DNA from: Opitutaceae bacterium
GTDB lineage: Bacteria; Verrucomicrobiota; Verrucomicrobiia; Opitutales; Opitutaceae
DNA: 32,725 nucleotides
Assembly (NCBI GenBank): GCA_027482905.1
Contig: JAIXVP010000250.1
Coordinates: 1-32,725, forward strand
Reading direction: 5' to 3'
Every line of letters starts with the position of its first letter. The first letter of the stretch is position 1. Under the pieces are notes generated by a model. The model searched no databases. It was not told where the DNA came from and saw only the letters and a list, made by a program, of their open reading frames with translations. This document shows, in pieces, positions 1-9,396 of the stretch. The translations under genes and the position numbers were made by a program.

Positions 1-26
1 CTCCCTTCTCCCCGCTCCCAGCTCCG
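1..26. repeat. C/T-rich CTCCCCGCTCCC-type repeat fragment at the window edge
   Basis: The bases just before rph are built of CTCCC/GCTCC units such as TTCTCCCCGCTCCCAGCTCC. They closely resemble one arm of the hairpin repeat at 12311-12343. The element is cut by the window edge, so its other arm cannot be seen. It may also occupy the leader of rph. Confidence 0.4.
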
Positions 27-33
27 TTCTCGT

Positions 34-786
34 ATGTCCACCGCCCCCCGCCCCGACGGCCGCCTCCCCGATCAGCTCCGCCCGGTCGCCTTCGAGGCCG
101 GCATCGCGCCCCACGCCACCGGCTCCGTCCTGGTCTCCTTCGGCAAGACCCGCGTGATCTGCGCCGCCACCATCGAACCCGGCGTCCCGGCCTGGATGAA
201 ACAGCAGAAGGTCCCCGGCGGCTGGCTGACCGCCGAGTATTCGCTGCTCCCCTACAGCACCCATGAGCGCAAGCCCCGAGACATCTCCCGCGGCAAGCTG
301 GACGGCCGAACGGTCGAGATCCAGCGCCTCATCGGGCGCTCCATCCGCGCCGTGATCGACCTCGACAAGCTCGGCCAGAACACCCTGTGGATCGACTGTG
401 ACGTCCTGCAGGCCGACGGCGGCACCCGCACGGCCTCCGTGACCGGCGCCTACCTCGCCGCCCGCCTCGCGGTGCAAACCCTGCTCGACGCCGGCCGCAT
501 CAAGGAAAACCCACTCGTGGATTCCGTCGCCGCCGTCAGCGTCGGCCTGCTCAAGGGCCGTCCGCTGCTCGACCTGCCCTACGCCGAGGACAAGGACGCC
601 GAGGTCGACTGCAACATCGTCATGACCGGCCGAGGCCGCTTCGTCGAAATCCAGGGCGCCGGCGAGGAATCGACCTTCTCCGGAGAGGAGTTCCAAACCC
701 TGCTGGGCCTCGCCCAAAAAGGCATCCGCGAGCTCTCCGCCGCCCAGACCGCCTTCCTCAGCCGCGAGCTGCTGAAGTTCGCCTGA
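34..786 (+). CDS. rph: ribonuclease PH
   Basis: Phosphate-dependent 3'-5' exoribonuclease that trims the 3' ends of tRNA precursors in the cytoplasm. The protein is 250 aa, slightly longer than the usual ~240. It opens with the family signature RPDGR (residues 6-10), carries GWLTAEYSLLPYST (63-76), the phosphate-binding segment DGGTRTAS (128-135), and the acidic residues D180 and D186 in LLDLPYAEDKDAE, which match the catalytic aspartates known for the family. It runs full length with no frameshift. The start at 34 is the only reasonable ATG and lies directly behind a C/T-rich repeat, with no clear Shine-Dalgarno. The next gene, metF, lies 149 bp downstream on the same strand across an AT-rich spacer, so the two are probably transcribed separately. 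The assignment is very secure. Confidence 0.97.
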   Translation: MSTAPRPDGRLPDQLRPVAFEAGIAPHATGSVLVSFGKTRVICAATIEPGVPAWMKQQKVPGGWLTAEYSLLPYSTHERKPRDISRGKLDGRTVEIQRLIGRSIRAVIDLDKLGQNTLWIDCDVLQADGGTRTASVTGAYLAARLAVQTLLDAGRIKENPLVDSVAAVSVGLLKGRPLLDLPYAEDKDAEVDCNIVMTGRGRFVEIQGAGEESTFSGEEFQTLLGLAQKGIRELSAAQTAFLSRELLKFA

Positions 787-835
787 TCCCGCCCGGCCCA
801 AGATCAAACCAAGCCGGCCAGACGCCTGATTAAAC

Positions 836-863
836 AAATCAACAAATACAAATATGTTGATTT
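836..863. promoter_or_regulatory. AT-rich palindrome between rph and metF
   Basis: AAATCAACA (836-844) and TGTTGATTT (855-863) form perfect 9-bp arms around a 10-bp spacer. The site is in a short AT-rich island (about 828-880) inside otherwise G/C-rich DNA, 72 bp before metF. No T-tract follows, so an operator or promoter element for metF is more likely than a terminator. No binding protein can be named. Confidence 0.35.
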
Positions 864-935
864 ATAGCCTAAGAACAAGCTGTCTCCGACCCCTCCCGTC
901 CACTTTCACCCGCGCTTTTCCGTAGCCTTCCGCCC

Positions 936-1823
936 ATGTCTCCCCTTCGCGCCGACCGTCCCATTTCCGCCCTCTTCGACGCCGGCCGTCCTTTGCGTTC
1001 GCTCGAATTTTTCCCGCCCCGGGACGACGCCGGCGTCGTCGCGTTGAGGGCGGCCGCGACCGCGCTTCAACGCATCCCGTGGGACTTTGTTTCCGTGACC
1101 TACGGCGCGGGCGGCACCACTCGCGACCGGACCGCCCAGGTGAGCGCCCTGCTGAAGGACGAGCTGGGCTTCACCGTGATGCCGCACCTGACCTGCGTCG
1201 GCCACAGCCGCGCCGAACTGGCGGCCATCGCCGACCGGTTGCACGCCGACGGTTTTCGCAACATCATGACACTGCGCGGCGATCCGCCCAAGGGCGTCGC
1301 CGCCTTCACCCCCGCCGCCGACGGCCTGCGCTACGCGAGCGAACTGGTGGCCCTGTTGAAATCCCGCCACCCCGACTTCTGTCTTGGCGTCGGTGGCTAC
1401 CCGGAAAAACACCCCGAGGCCGTGTCGCTCGACGCCGATCTCGACGCCTTGAAACACAAGGTCGACGCCGGCGCCGCCTTCGTGACCACCCAGCTGTTTT
1501 TCGACAACGCCATCTACCTCCGCTTCGTGGAGAAATGTCGGGCGCGGGGCATCACCGTGCCCATCGTGCCCGGCATCATGCCGGTGCTGTCGCTCAAACA
1601 GATCCAGCGCATCGCCACGCTCTCCGGTTCGGTGCTTCCCGGCCCCCTCCTGCGCCGCCTGGAGGTCGCCAGCGAGGACGCCGACGTGGTGGAGTTCATC
1701 GGCGTGGATTGGGCGCTCGACCAGATCCGCGACCTGCTGGCCCACGGCGCGCCCGGTTATCACCTTTATATTCTGAACCGCGCCCGCAGCGCCCTGACGC
1801 TCGCCGCCGGCCTGGCGGAATAA
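936..1823 (+). CDS. metF: methylenetetrahydrofolate reductase
   Basis: Flavoenzyme that reduces 5,10-methylene-THF to 5-methyl-THF, the methyl donor for methionine synthesis; cytoplasmic. The 295-aa length is normal for bacterial MetF. Motifs in order: LEFFPPRD with the catalytic-type Glu24, TYGAGGTTR (55-63), TLRGDPP with Asp116 (equivalent to the conserved flavin-contacting Asp), GYPEKHPE (154-161) and TTQLFFD with Gln186. The ATG at 936 places the LEFFPP motif at the expected distance from the N-terminus. The gene stands alone between rph and a convergent nuclease gene and ends in a strong bidirectional terminator. A palindrome lies upstream, but no SAM riboswitch fold was recognised there. 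Confidence 0.96.
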   Translation: MSPLRADRPISALFDAGRPLRSLEFFPPRDDAGVVALRAAATALQRIPWDFVSVTYGAGGTTRDRTAQVSALLKDELGFTVMPHLTCVGHSRAELAAIADRLHADGFRNIMTLRGDPPKGVAAFTPAADGLRYASELVALLKSRHPDFCLGVGGYPEKHPEAVSLDADLDALKHKVDAGAAFVTTQLFFDNAIYLRFVEKCRARGITVPIVPGIMPVLSLKQIQRIATLSGSVLPGPLLRRLEVASEDADVVEFIGVDWALDQIRDLLAHGAPGYHLYILNRARSALTLAAGLAE

Positions 1824-1858
1824 AAAAACCGGTCGGGTTTAAACCCGATCCGGTTTTT
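1824..1858. terminator. bidirectional rho-independent terminator
   Basis: AAAAACCGG then TCGGGTTT pairs with AAACCCGA, one bulged T, then CCGGTTTTT. A-tract and T-tract flank a G/C stem on both sides, so it can stop transcription from metF (ending at 1823) and from the convergent MBL gene (ending at 1882). Confidence 0.9.
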
Positions 1859-1881
1859 GCGGGCTCCGTCGTCAGGCGAGG

Positions 1882-3240
1882 TTAAACCAGGTAGGTCTGG
1901 CCGGGCACCGGGTCGATGACCTTGGTGTTGGGCAGGCGCGCGGTCAGCTCCTTCATGAACCAGGCGCGCGCGGCCGGCTCGCCGTGGGCGAGCACGATGC
2001 TGCGGGCCTGGGTCTGCACGGCGAACTGCAACAACTCCTCGCGGTCGGCGTGGCCGGAGAGCTCGAAACGCTCCACCTTGGCCGCGATCTTCACCGAGAT
2101 GTTGATCGTTTCGAAAAGGAAGGTGTCGCCGTGTTTCGACTTCTGGAGCTGGCCGCCGGGCGTGTCGGGATCGCAATAGCCGACAAAGGCGACGGTGTTG
2201 CGGGCGTGGCCGAGCAGGCCGGAGGCGAGGGTGTAGCTGGGGGTGTTCTCCACCAACATGCCGGAGCTGATGAGGTAGAGGGCGCGCTGTTTCGGATCCA
2301 CGCCGGGCTCGAGGCGGCGGGGCAGCGGCTTGGTCTTGAGATCCTTCAGTATGCCGCGGCTGAACTGCACGTGTTTCGTCTTGCGGGCGATCTCGTCGAA
2401 ATAGTCGCAGAGGTCGAGGCCGAGGCCGGAGGTGTAGATCGGGCAGTCTACGAGTTTGCCGAAGCGGCGGGCGTCGTGGAAAATGGCCAACAGCTCCTGC
2501 ATGCGGCCGAGGGCGAAGACCGGGATGAGCACGGAGCCGCCGTTCTGGATCGTGTCGTTGATGCAGTCGATCAGGCGGGCGACCTCGTTGATGCGCTCCT
2601 TGCCTTCGGGACGCTCGGTGGTGCCGCGGGTCGTCTCGGTGATGAGGGTGTCGAAGTGGCCGGCGGGGAAGCGGGCGCCCTTCACGACGCGCTGGTCTTC
2701 GAACAGGACGTCGCCGGTCACGAAGATGTGGCGGTGTTTGTGGCGGATTTCGACCGCGCAGGCGCCGGCAACGTGGCCGGCGGGATGCAGCGTGATCTCG
2801 ACCTCGTCCTTGCCGTTGGCGAAGCGTTTGGGCTGGTTGAAGGCGAGACCGGTGAAGCGCGGGGCGCAGCGATCGATGTCGTCGTGGGTGAAGTGGGGCG
2901 CGTCCTTGGTCTGGCCCTCGGTCACCTGGCGGCGCATGACGTTGGCCGAGTTGTGGAGCATGCGCTCGACGATCATGCGGCTCGAGAGCGACATGAGGAC
3001 CGGGGCGTGGGGCTGCTCGCGCATGGCGACGGGCAGGGTGCCGAGATGGTCGAGGTGACAGTGCGTCAGGATGATCAGGTCGACGGTGATGCCGGCCAGT
3101 TTGGCGAACTCGGGCATGGCCGCGCGGCCGGTCATCTTGGGATGCAAGCCGCTGTCGATGAGGATGTTGATGTCGCCGATTTGGAGCAAGGTGCAGCTGC
3201 ACCCGATGCCGCCCTCACGGTTGAGGTCGATTAGTTTCAT
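1882..3240 (-). CDS. MBL-fold beta-CASP ribonuclease-like metallohydrolase
   Basis: A 452-aa metallo-beta-lactamase-fold protein of the beta-CASP/RNA-specificity class (CPSF73/Ysh1-like, COG1236 type), expected to be a zinc-dependent RNase in the cytoplasm. The HxHxDH zinc motif is THCHLDHLG (H60, H62, D64, H65). Further ligands are H156 in HPAGHVAGA, D177 in TGDVLF, and the C-terminal SGHAD and LAHGEP motifs typical of beta-CASP enzymes. The middle ~200 residues form the beta-CASP cap. The ATG at 3240 gives an N-terminus (MKLIDLNREGGIG) that leads straight into the first beta strand. It is divergent from lpd with a 176-bp gap and converges with metF. Substrate unknown; RNA processing is inferred from family. 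Confidence 0.9.
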   Translation of the reverse strand: MKLIDLNREGGIGCSCTLLQIGDINILIDSGLHPKMTGRAAMPEFAKLAGITVDLIILTHCHLDHLGTLPVAMREQPHAPVLMSLSSRMIVERMLHNSANVMRRQVTEGQTKDAPHFTHDDIDRCAPRFTGLAFNQPKRFANGKDEVEITLHPAGHVAGACAVEIRHKHRHIFVTGDVLFEDQRVVKGARFPAGHFDTLITETTRGTTERPEGKERINEVARLIDCINDTIQNGGSVLIPVFALGRMQELLAIFHDARRFGKLVDCPIYTSGLGLDLCDYFDEIARKTKHVQFSRGILKDLKTKPLPRRLEPGVDPKQRALYLISSGMLVENTPSYTLASGLLGHARNTVAFVGYCDPDTPGGQLQKSKHGDTFLFETINISVKIAAKVERFELSGHADREELLQFAVQTQARSIVLAHGEPAARAWFMKELTARLPNTKVIDPVPGQTYLV

Positions 3241-3416
3241 TCTTGGAATCGGTCAGCCGACACGTTGCGCGAGGCGAGCGCAAGCGTAACCTCGGGATTG
3301 ACCGCGCGAAACGACGCGGGCGACGCCGCGAACACGGTTTTCCCCTTGCGGCGCCGGACGGGCGGAGCGACGTTGGCCAATCCGTCCCCGGAGCGTCCGG
3401 GGCGGAACTTTTCACC

Positions 3417-4817
<1,401 letters not shown>

Positions 4818-4986
4818 GCCGGTTCTCGCGCATCGAAAACCGAGCCCCGGTGCCGCGGGAATAATGGCGGGCGGATTCCCGGTGCGGACCGCGCGAGGCG
4901 GAGATGCCCCGGGTCCGCGGCCGACTCTCCGCCCCGGGGACCACCGGGTTCGCCGAGATGCGGCCCGAGCGACGGCGTGAGTTTGC

Positions 4987-6498
4987 TCAGGCGGCGGGCG
5001 CGCCGCCCTCGTTCGTGCCGCCCTTGACGGTCTTGCCCTCGCCGGCGACGGCCGGCTTGACCTCGGTGCCTAGGAAGGTGGGAAGGTTCAAGCCGACGCT
5101 CTTGGCCAGTTCGTTGATCGGAAGCACGCCCTTGTAGAGGTCCTGCACAAACTGACCCGGACCGCTCGCGCCGCCCGTCCCGGCCGCGCCGCCGCCCATG
5201 ACGATGACCTTCTCGAAGGACAGACCCTTGATCGCGCCGGCCTGGATCTCGGCGATGCGCACGATGTTTTCCGCGATGAGCAGCTGGGTCGCCCCGGCGG
5301 TGTCGTCCGCCACCCGCAGCAGTTTTTCAAAGCCCTGGGCCTTGGCGTCGAGCAGGGCGCGCGTGCCTTCGGCCTCGGCCGTCAGTTTGGCCTGGATACC
5401 GGAGGCCTCGGCGGCGAGGCGCGCGCGGATGCCGGCGGCGTCGCCCTCGGCCACGCGGCGGATACCCTCGGCCTCGGCGTCCTTTTGGGTTAGGTAAGCG
5501 GCCGACTGACCCTTCTGGAGAATTTCGGTCTGCGCGGCCTTGGCCTCGGCGTCGATGCGCACGCGCTGACGATCGGTCTCGGCCTTCACGATCTGGTCGG
5601 CCTGCTGGGCCGCCTTGTCGCGCTCGGCGCGGGCGTTTTCCGCCTCCTGCTGGGCGTGGTAGCCCTCCATGAGCGCGCGCGCCTCGGCGACCTTTTGCGC
5701 GGCCTCGACCCGGCGCTTGGCCTCGGCCTGCTCGGCGGCGAGGTCGGCGTCGGATTTGGCGATGATGGTCTGGGCGGTGTTCTGGCCGCGCTTGGCCTCG
5801 GCCTGGGCGTTGGCGACACGCACCACCTGCTCGCGCTCGGCCTCGGCCCGGCCGACGGCACCGCGCTGGTTTTCCTGCGCCACGCGGATCTGGGCGTCGT
5901 TGATCGCCTTCGCGGCGGCCTCCTTGCCCAGCGCGTCGATGTAGCCGGACTGGTCCTTGATGTCGCGGATGTTGCCGTTGATCATGCGCAAGCCGACCTT
6001 GTGCAGCTCCACTTCGACGCCCTTGGTAATGGAGTAGATCAGTTTTTCGCGGTCGTTGTTGATCTCCTCGATCGTCATCGAGGCGAACACCACGCGCATT
6101 TGGCCCATGATGATCTCGCTCGCCAGCTGCTGGATCTCGTCGAGCGAACGCCCGAGCAGACGGGTGGCGGCGTTTTGCATCACCTCGGCGTCGGTCGAGA
6201 TACCGATGGTGAAGGAGGCCGGCGTGTCGATGCGGATATTCTGGCTGGAGAGCGCGCCCTTCAGCTCGATGTCGATGTTGATCGGGGTCAGGTCGAGGTA
6301 GGCGTAGCTCTGGAAAAACGGCATCACGAAGGTCGCGCCGCCATGGTAGCACCGCGAGGACTGGCCGGCGGCGACCTTGCCGTAGACCACCAGAATCCGG
6401 TCGGGCGGACACATCCGGTAGCGCGAGACCAGCGTGACCGCGATGACGAGGAGGAATATCACCACAAGGGCGATGAAGATGATGGCGAGAGGACTCAT
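4987..6498 (-). CDS. flotillin-family SPFH protein (YqiK-like)
   Basis: A 503-aa membrane-anchored scaffold protein of the flotillin/SPFH (band 7) family, associated with functional membrane microdomains. One N-terminal transmembrane helix (about residues 4-25) is followed by an SPFH domain (about 30-200) and a long Ala/Glu/Arg/Lys-rich coiled coil (about 200-400) with repeated A-E-A-x-R/K units, as expected for flotillins. The tail is rich in Gly and Ala. The ATG at 6498 puts the transmembrane segment at the very N-terminus; the upstream in-frame extension is Ser/Pro/Arg junk. It follows an OB-fold membrane protein by 58 bp on the same strand, matching the YqiJ-YqiK arrangement. Convergent with lpd; the 169-bp gap between them holds no clear terminator. 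Confidence 0.92.
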   Translation of the reverse strand: MSPLAIIFIALVVIFLLVIAVTLVSRYRMCPPDRILVVYGKVAAGQSSRCYHGGATFVMPFFQSYAYLDLTPINIDIELKGALSSQNIRIDTPASFTIGISTDAEVMQNAATRLLGRSLDEIQQLASEIIMGQMRVVFASMTIEEINNDREKLIYSITKGVEVELHKVGLRMINGNIRDIKDQSGYIDALGKEAAAKAINDAQIRVAQENQRGAVGRAEAEREQVVRVANAQAEAKRGQNTAQTIIAKSDADLAAEQAEAKRRVEAAQKVAEARALMEGYHAQQEAENARAERDKAAQQADQIVKAETDRQRVRIDAEAKAAQTEILQKGQSAAYLTQKDAEAEGIRRVAEGDAAGIRARLAAEASGIQAKLTAEAEGTRALLDAKAQGFEKLLRVADDTAGATQLLIAENIVRIAEIQAGAIKGLSFEKVIVMGGGAAGTGGASGPGQFVQDLYKGVLPINELAKSVGLNLPTFLGTEVKPAVAGEGKTVKGGTNEGGAPAA

Positions 6499-6556
6499 GG
6501 GAGCGGGATGGGTTGAGCGGGAGAAAAGAGTAAACGCAGGGCCGCGCGCGGCGGCC

Positions 6557-7156
6557 TCACAGCGGCTCGACCCGCACGGTGGCGGCGTCGATGACCTCAC
6601 GCACGCGGACCTTCGCGCCGCTCGGGATGGCCGCGTCGCCGACCGGCACGGCCGCGTAGGTCTCCTGCCGCCCCTGAAAAGTCACCGTCACCTGCCCGCC
6701 CGGCGCGCGCCCGTCCGGCAGGCTGACATACACCGTGCCGACTGCACCGACCGCGTCTTGGATGCGCGCCGTGCCATCGCTCCGCATAGCCAAGATGCCG
6801 CGAAACATAGCCACGATCAACGCCATCAATATCCCGCCCGACACCGTGCCGGCCAGCGTCGCGGCAAAAATCGACCAGCCCGCGTCCAGCGCGAAGCCGC
6901 CCATCCAGCCAAAGCCGAGGAAAAAGCCCGTTAGCGGCTTCACCGTGAAAATCCCCCCGCCCCCCGCCTCGTCGAAGTTCAGCGAGGCGTCGGCCGCGTC
7001 GTGATGCTCCACGCCGATGAGCGCCAACACCGCCAGCAGCAACGCGACGAGCGCCGCGACCAAGCCGATGCCGAAGAAAATGGTCTTCGCGAGGGTAAGC
7101 CCCGCCCACCAATCCAGCGCCACCTGCACGAAGGCCAAGGCCGGGGTGTAACTCAT
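6557..7156 (-). CDS. YqiJ/NfeD-like membrane protein with C-terminal OB fold
   Basis: A 199-aa inner-membrane protein. Hydrophobic segments at about 22-49, 74-91 and 96-122 are followed by a soluble, beta-rich tail (about 133-199) containing GAVGTVYVSLPDGRAPGGQV and ending in a V-R-V-E-P-L strand, the pattern of the NfeD/YqiJ OB-fold domain. Such proteins are known to be encoded beside flotillins; here the flotillin gene follows 58 bp downstream, so an operon is likely. The start at 7156 (MSYTPALAF) is chosen because the longer open frame would run into the divergent accA gene. The exact subfamily is uncertain, but the pairing supports a role in membrane organisation. Confidence 0.8.
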   Translation of the reverse strand: MSYTPALAFVQVALDWWAGLTLAKTIFFGIGLVAALVALLLAVLALIGVEHHDAADASLNFDEAGGGGIFTVKPLTGFFLGFGWMGGFALDAGWSIFAATLAGTVSGGILMALIVAMFRGILAMRSDGTARIQDAVGAVGTVYVSLPDGRAPGGQVTVTFQGRQETYAAVPVGDAAIPSGAKVRVREVIDAATVRVEPL

Positions 7157-7318
7157 TTGTCCGTGGTGGATAGGCCGGCCCATCGCCGACACAACCCAAA
7201 CCATGCCCCAGCCGCGAAAAAGTTGCAAAGCCCCGGCGGCGCGCCCCGACCCGTTCCGTCCGTTGACAGGCCCCGCCGCGCGTCCCAGCCTCCGCCGTTT
7301 TCCCAGCCCAACGCCTTC

Positions 7319-8299
7319 ATGGAAGCCCCCGCCTACACGCTCGAATTCGAAAAACCGCTGCGCGAACTCTCCGCCCAGCTCGAGCAGCTCCGCAAACAAT
7401 CGATCGAGAACAACCTCGATCTCGGCCGGGAAATCGCGGCCATCGAAAAGAAGATCGTCGCCACCCAGCGCGAGATCTACTCCAGCCTCACCCCCTGGCA
7501 GCGCGTCCAGATCGCCCGCCACCCCCGCCGCCCCTACGCCCTCGATTACGTCGCGTTGATGTGCACCGGCTTCCAGGAGCTGCACGGCGACCGCCAGTTT
7601 GGCGACGACCGCGCGCTGATCGGCGGCACCGCCTTTTTCGACGGCCAGGCCGTCATGATCATCGCCCAGCAAAAGGGCCGCGACACCAAGGAAAAGATCG
7701 CGCGCAACTTCGGCATGCCCCAGCCCGAGGGCTACCGCAAGGCCCTGCGCCTCATGAAGCTGGCGGAGAAGTTCAACCTGCCCGTCCTCACCTTCATCGA
7801 CACCCCCGGCGCCTACCCCGGCCTCGGCTCCGAGGAGCGCCACGTGTCCGAGGCCATCGCGGTCAACCTCCGCGAGATGACCCTTCTCGGCACCCCCACC
7901 ATCTCCATCGTGGTCGGCGAAGGCGGCTCCGGCGGCGCCCTCGGCATCGGCGTGACCGACCGCGTGCTAATCTTCGACAACAGCTACTACTCCGTGATCT
8001 CGCCCGAGGGCTGCGCCGCCATTCTGTGGAAGGACCCCGCCGCCGCCCCCAAGGCCGCCGAGGCCCTCAAGCTCAACGCCGACGTGCTGGAAAAACTCGG
8101 CGTGGTCGACGAGGTCATCCCCGAGCCCTTCGGCGGCGCCCACAACAACCCCGAGCAGGCCGCCGCCACGTTGAAGTATTCGATCCAGAAACACCTCAAC
8201 GATCTGCGCGCCCTGTCCGTCACCCGCCTGCTCGACACCCGCTACGAACGTTATCGCCACCTCGGGGTCTACCAGGAAGACGGCGCCATCCACGCCTGA
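7319..8299 (+). CDS. accA: acetyl-CoA carboxylase carboxyltransferase subunit alpha
   Basis: Alpha half of the carboxyltransferase that moves the carboxyl group from biotin to acetyl-CoA, the first step of fatty acid synthesis. The 326-aa protein has the normal length. The N-terminal helical part (LEFEKPLRELSAQLEQLR) is followed by HPRRPYALDY, the crotonase-like core with GDRQFGDD, GTAFFDGQAV, FIDTPGAYPGL, the oxyanion-hole segment GEGGSGGALGI, and SVISPEGCAAILWKD. The ATG at 7319 gives the standard N-terminus; the frame is open further upstream into the 162-bp divergent spacer. accD is not in the window. The radC-like gene starts 31 bp downstream on the same strand and could be cotranscribed. 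Confidence 0.97.
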   Translation: MEAPAYTLEFEKPLRELSAQLEQLRKQSIENNLDLGREIAAIEKKIVATQREIYSSLTPWQRVQIARHPRRPYALDYVALMCTGFQELHGDRQFGDDRALIGGTAFFDGQAVMIIAQQKGRDTKEKIARNFGMPQPEGYRKALRLMKLAEKFNLPVLTFIDTPGAYPGLGSEERHVSEAIAVNLREMTLLGTPTISIVVGEGGSGGALGIGVTDRVLIFDNSYYSVISPEGCAAILWKDPAAAPKAAEALKLNADVLEKLGVVDEVIPEPFGGAHNNPEQAAATLKYSIQKHLNDLRALSVTRLLDTRYERYRHLGVYQEDGAIHA

Positions 8300-8330
8300 G
8301 CGGACAATCCGCCGCCTCGCCGTCGCCCGC

Positions 8331-9143
8331 ATGAGCGCCGAACCGCCGCCGCCCCCCGCCGCCCAGGTTCCCGCTTTCGCCGAACTCGCGGCCCGTCCGG
8401 TCAAGGTGGCCTCGTCGCCGGCCCCGCCCTCCGCGCCGAACGTCCCTAATCGCCTGCGCGGTCTCGCCGCCGGTCAACGTCCGCGCGAACGCGCGCTCTC
8501 GCTCGGCGTCGGCGCGCTCGACGACCTCGAACTCACCGCCCTCATCCTGCGTAGCGGCACCGCCGGCCTGGACGTGCTTACCCTCGCCGAACGCCTGCTC
8601 GCCGAGGCCGGCTCGCTCCACGCCCTCGCCCGCTGGCGCGAAGCGGATTTCCGCCGCCTCAAGGGCATCGGCCGGGTCAAGGCCGTCCAGCTCTGCACCG
8701 TCTTCGAGATCGCCCGCCGCGTGCTGGGCGCCGAGCGCCGCCTCGCGCCCGAGTTGTCCGACCCCGAGTCCATCTACGCCTACCTGCGCCCGAGCGCCTT
8801 CGGCCTGGAGGTCGAGAAATGCTGGGTGCTCGCCCTGAACAGCCGCAACCGGCTGCTGCGCTGCGCCGAGCTGACGTCCGGCACCGCCAACCAGACCCTC
8901 GTGCGCACCGCCGAGGTCCTCCGAGAGGCGGTGCGGGAAGCCGCGACCGGGTTCATCCTCGCCCACAACCACCCCAGCGGCGACCCCGAGCCCAGCTCGG
9001 CCGACCTGCGCATCACGCGACAGATCCGCAGCGCCGCCGACGCCCTCGAGATCCGGCTGCACGACCATCTCGTCGTCGGCGATCCCGCGATCGATAAACA
9101 CGGTCTGGGCTACTACAGTTTTAAGCGCGGCGGGCATTTGTGA
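8331..9143 (+). CDS. radC: RadC/JAB-domain family protein
   Basis: A 270-aa RadC-family protein. A Pro/Ala-rich N-terminal tail (1-40) precedes the UPF0758-type N-terminal domain with RPRERALSLG (50-59) and a helix-hairpin-helix-like LKGIGRVKAVQL (110-121). The C-terminal JAB1/MPN-like domain carries the JAMM zinc motif H212-N-H214-PSGDPEP-S222-SA-D225. The family is conserved but its biochemical role is unsettled; the historical link to DNA repair is not well supported. The name is therefore a family label. The gene lies 31 bp after accA and shortly before tRNA-Tyr. The start at 8331 is the first ATG; the disordered N-terminus makes a later start possible. Confidence 0.9.
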   Translation: MSAEPPPPPAAQVPAFAELAARPVKVASSPAPPSAPNVPNRLRGLAAGQRPRERALSLGVGALDDLELTALILRSGTAGLDVLTLAERLLAEAGSLHALARWREADFRRLKGIGRVKAVQLCTVFEIARRVLGAERRLAPELSDPESIYAYLRPSAFGLEVEKCWVLALNSRNRLLRCAELTSGTANQTLVRTAEVLREAVREAATGFILAHNHPSGDPEPSSADLRITRQIRSAADALEIRLHDHLVVGDPAIDKHGLGYYSFKRGGHL

Positions 9144-9207
9144 CGCCCCCGCCAAAAAACTCCTTGAATTCCCCGGCGGCGCTAGAGAACGTCCACCTCC
9201 CGTTTTT

Positions 9208-9293
9208 GGTGCGATATCCAAGTGGCTAAAGGACGTTGACTGTAAATCAATTCAGCTTGCTGTTCGCTGGTTCGAATCCGGCTCGCACCACCA
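9208..9293 (+). tRNA. tRNA-Tyr (anticodon GTA)
   Basis: A complete class II cloverleaf. Acceptor GGTGCGA (9208-9214) pairs with TCGCACC (9283-9289), discriminator A9290 and encoded CCA (9291-9293). D stem TCC/GGA. Anticodon stem 9235-9239 pairs with 9247-9251, with loop CTGTAAA and anticodon GTA at 9242-9244. A long variable arm CAGC-TT-GCTG (9253-9262) is expected for tRNA-Tyr in bacteria. The T arm has loop TTCGAAT (9271-9277). A strong terminator follows after 3 bp. Confidence 0.97.
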
Positions 9294-9296
9294 CTT

Positions 9297-9326
9297 AAAA
9301 ACCCCGGCCGCCACGCCGGGGTTTTT
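9297..9326 (+). terminator. rho-independent terminator after tRNA-Tyr
   Basis: AAAAACCCCGGC (9297-9308) pairs with GCCGGGGTTTTT (9315-9326) around a 6-base loop. The T-tract follows a G/C stem immediately behind the tRNA. Confidence 0.93.
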
Positions 9327-9396
9327 GCTTGGCCGGCCTCGCCGCCCGCGCCGCTTGCTTCACCCGGCCTGCACGGGCCTAATCTCCCCGCCGACC

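Noticed and set aside
7263-7268. Perfect TTGACA -35 box before accA
   Set aside because: No -10-like hexamer lies 15-19 bp downstream in this G/C-rich stretch, so I do not call a promoter.
9164-9188. TTGAAT and TAGAGA upstream of tRNA-Tyr as a promoter
   Set aside because: The spacing is only 13 bp, too short for a standard sigma-70 promoter.
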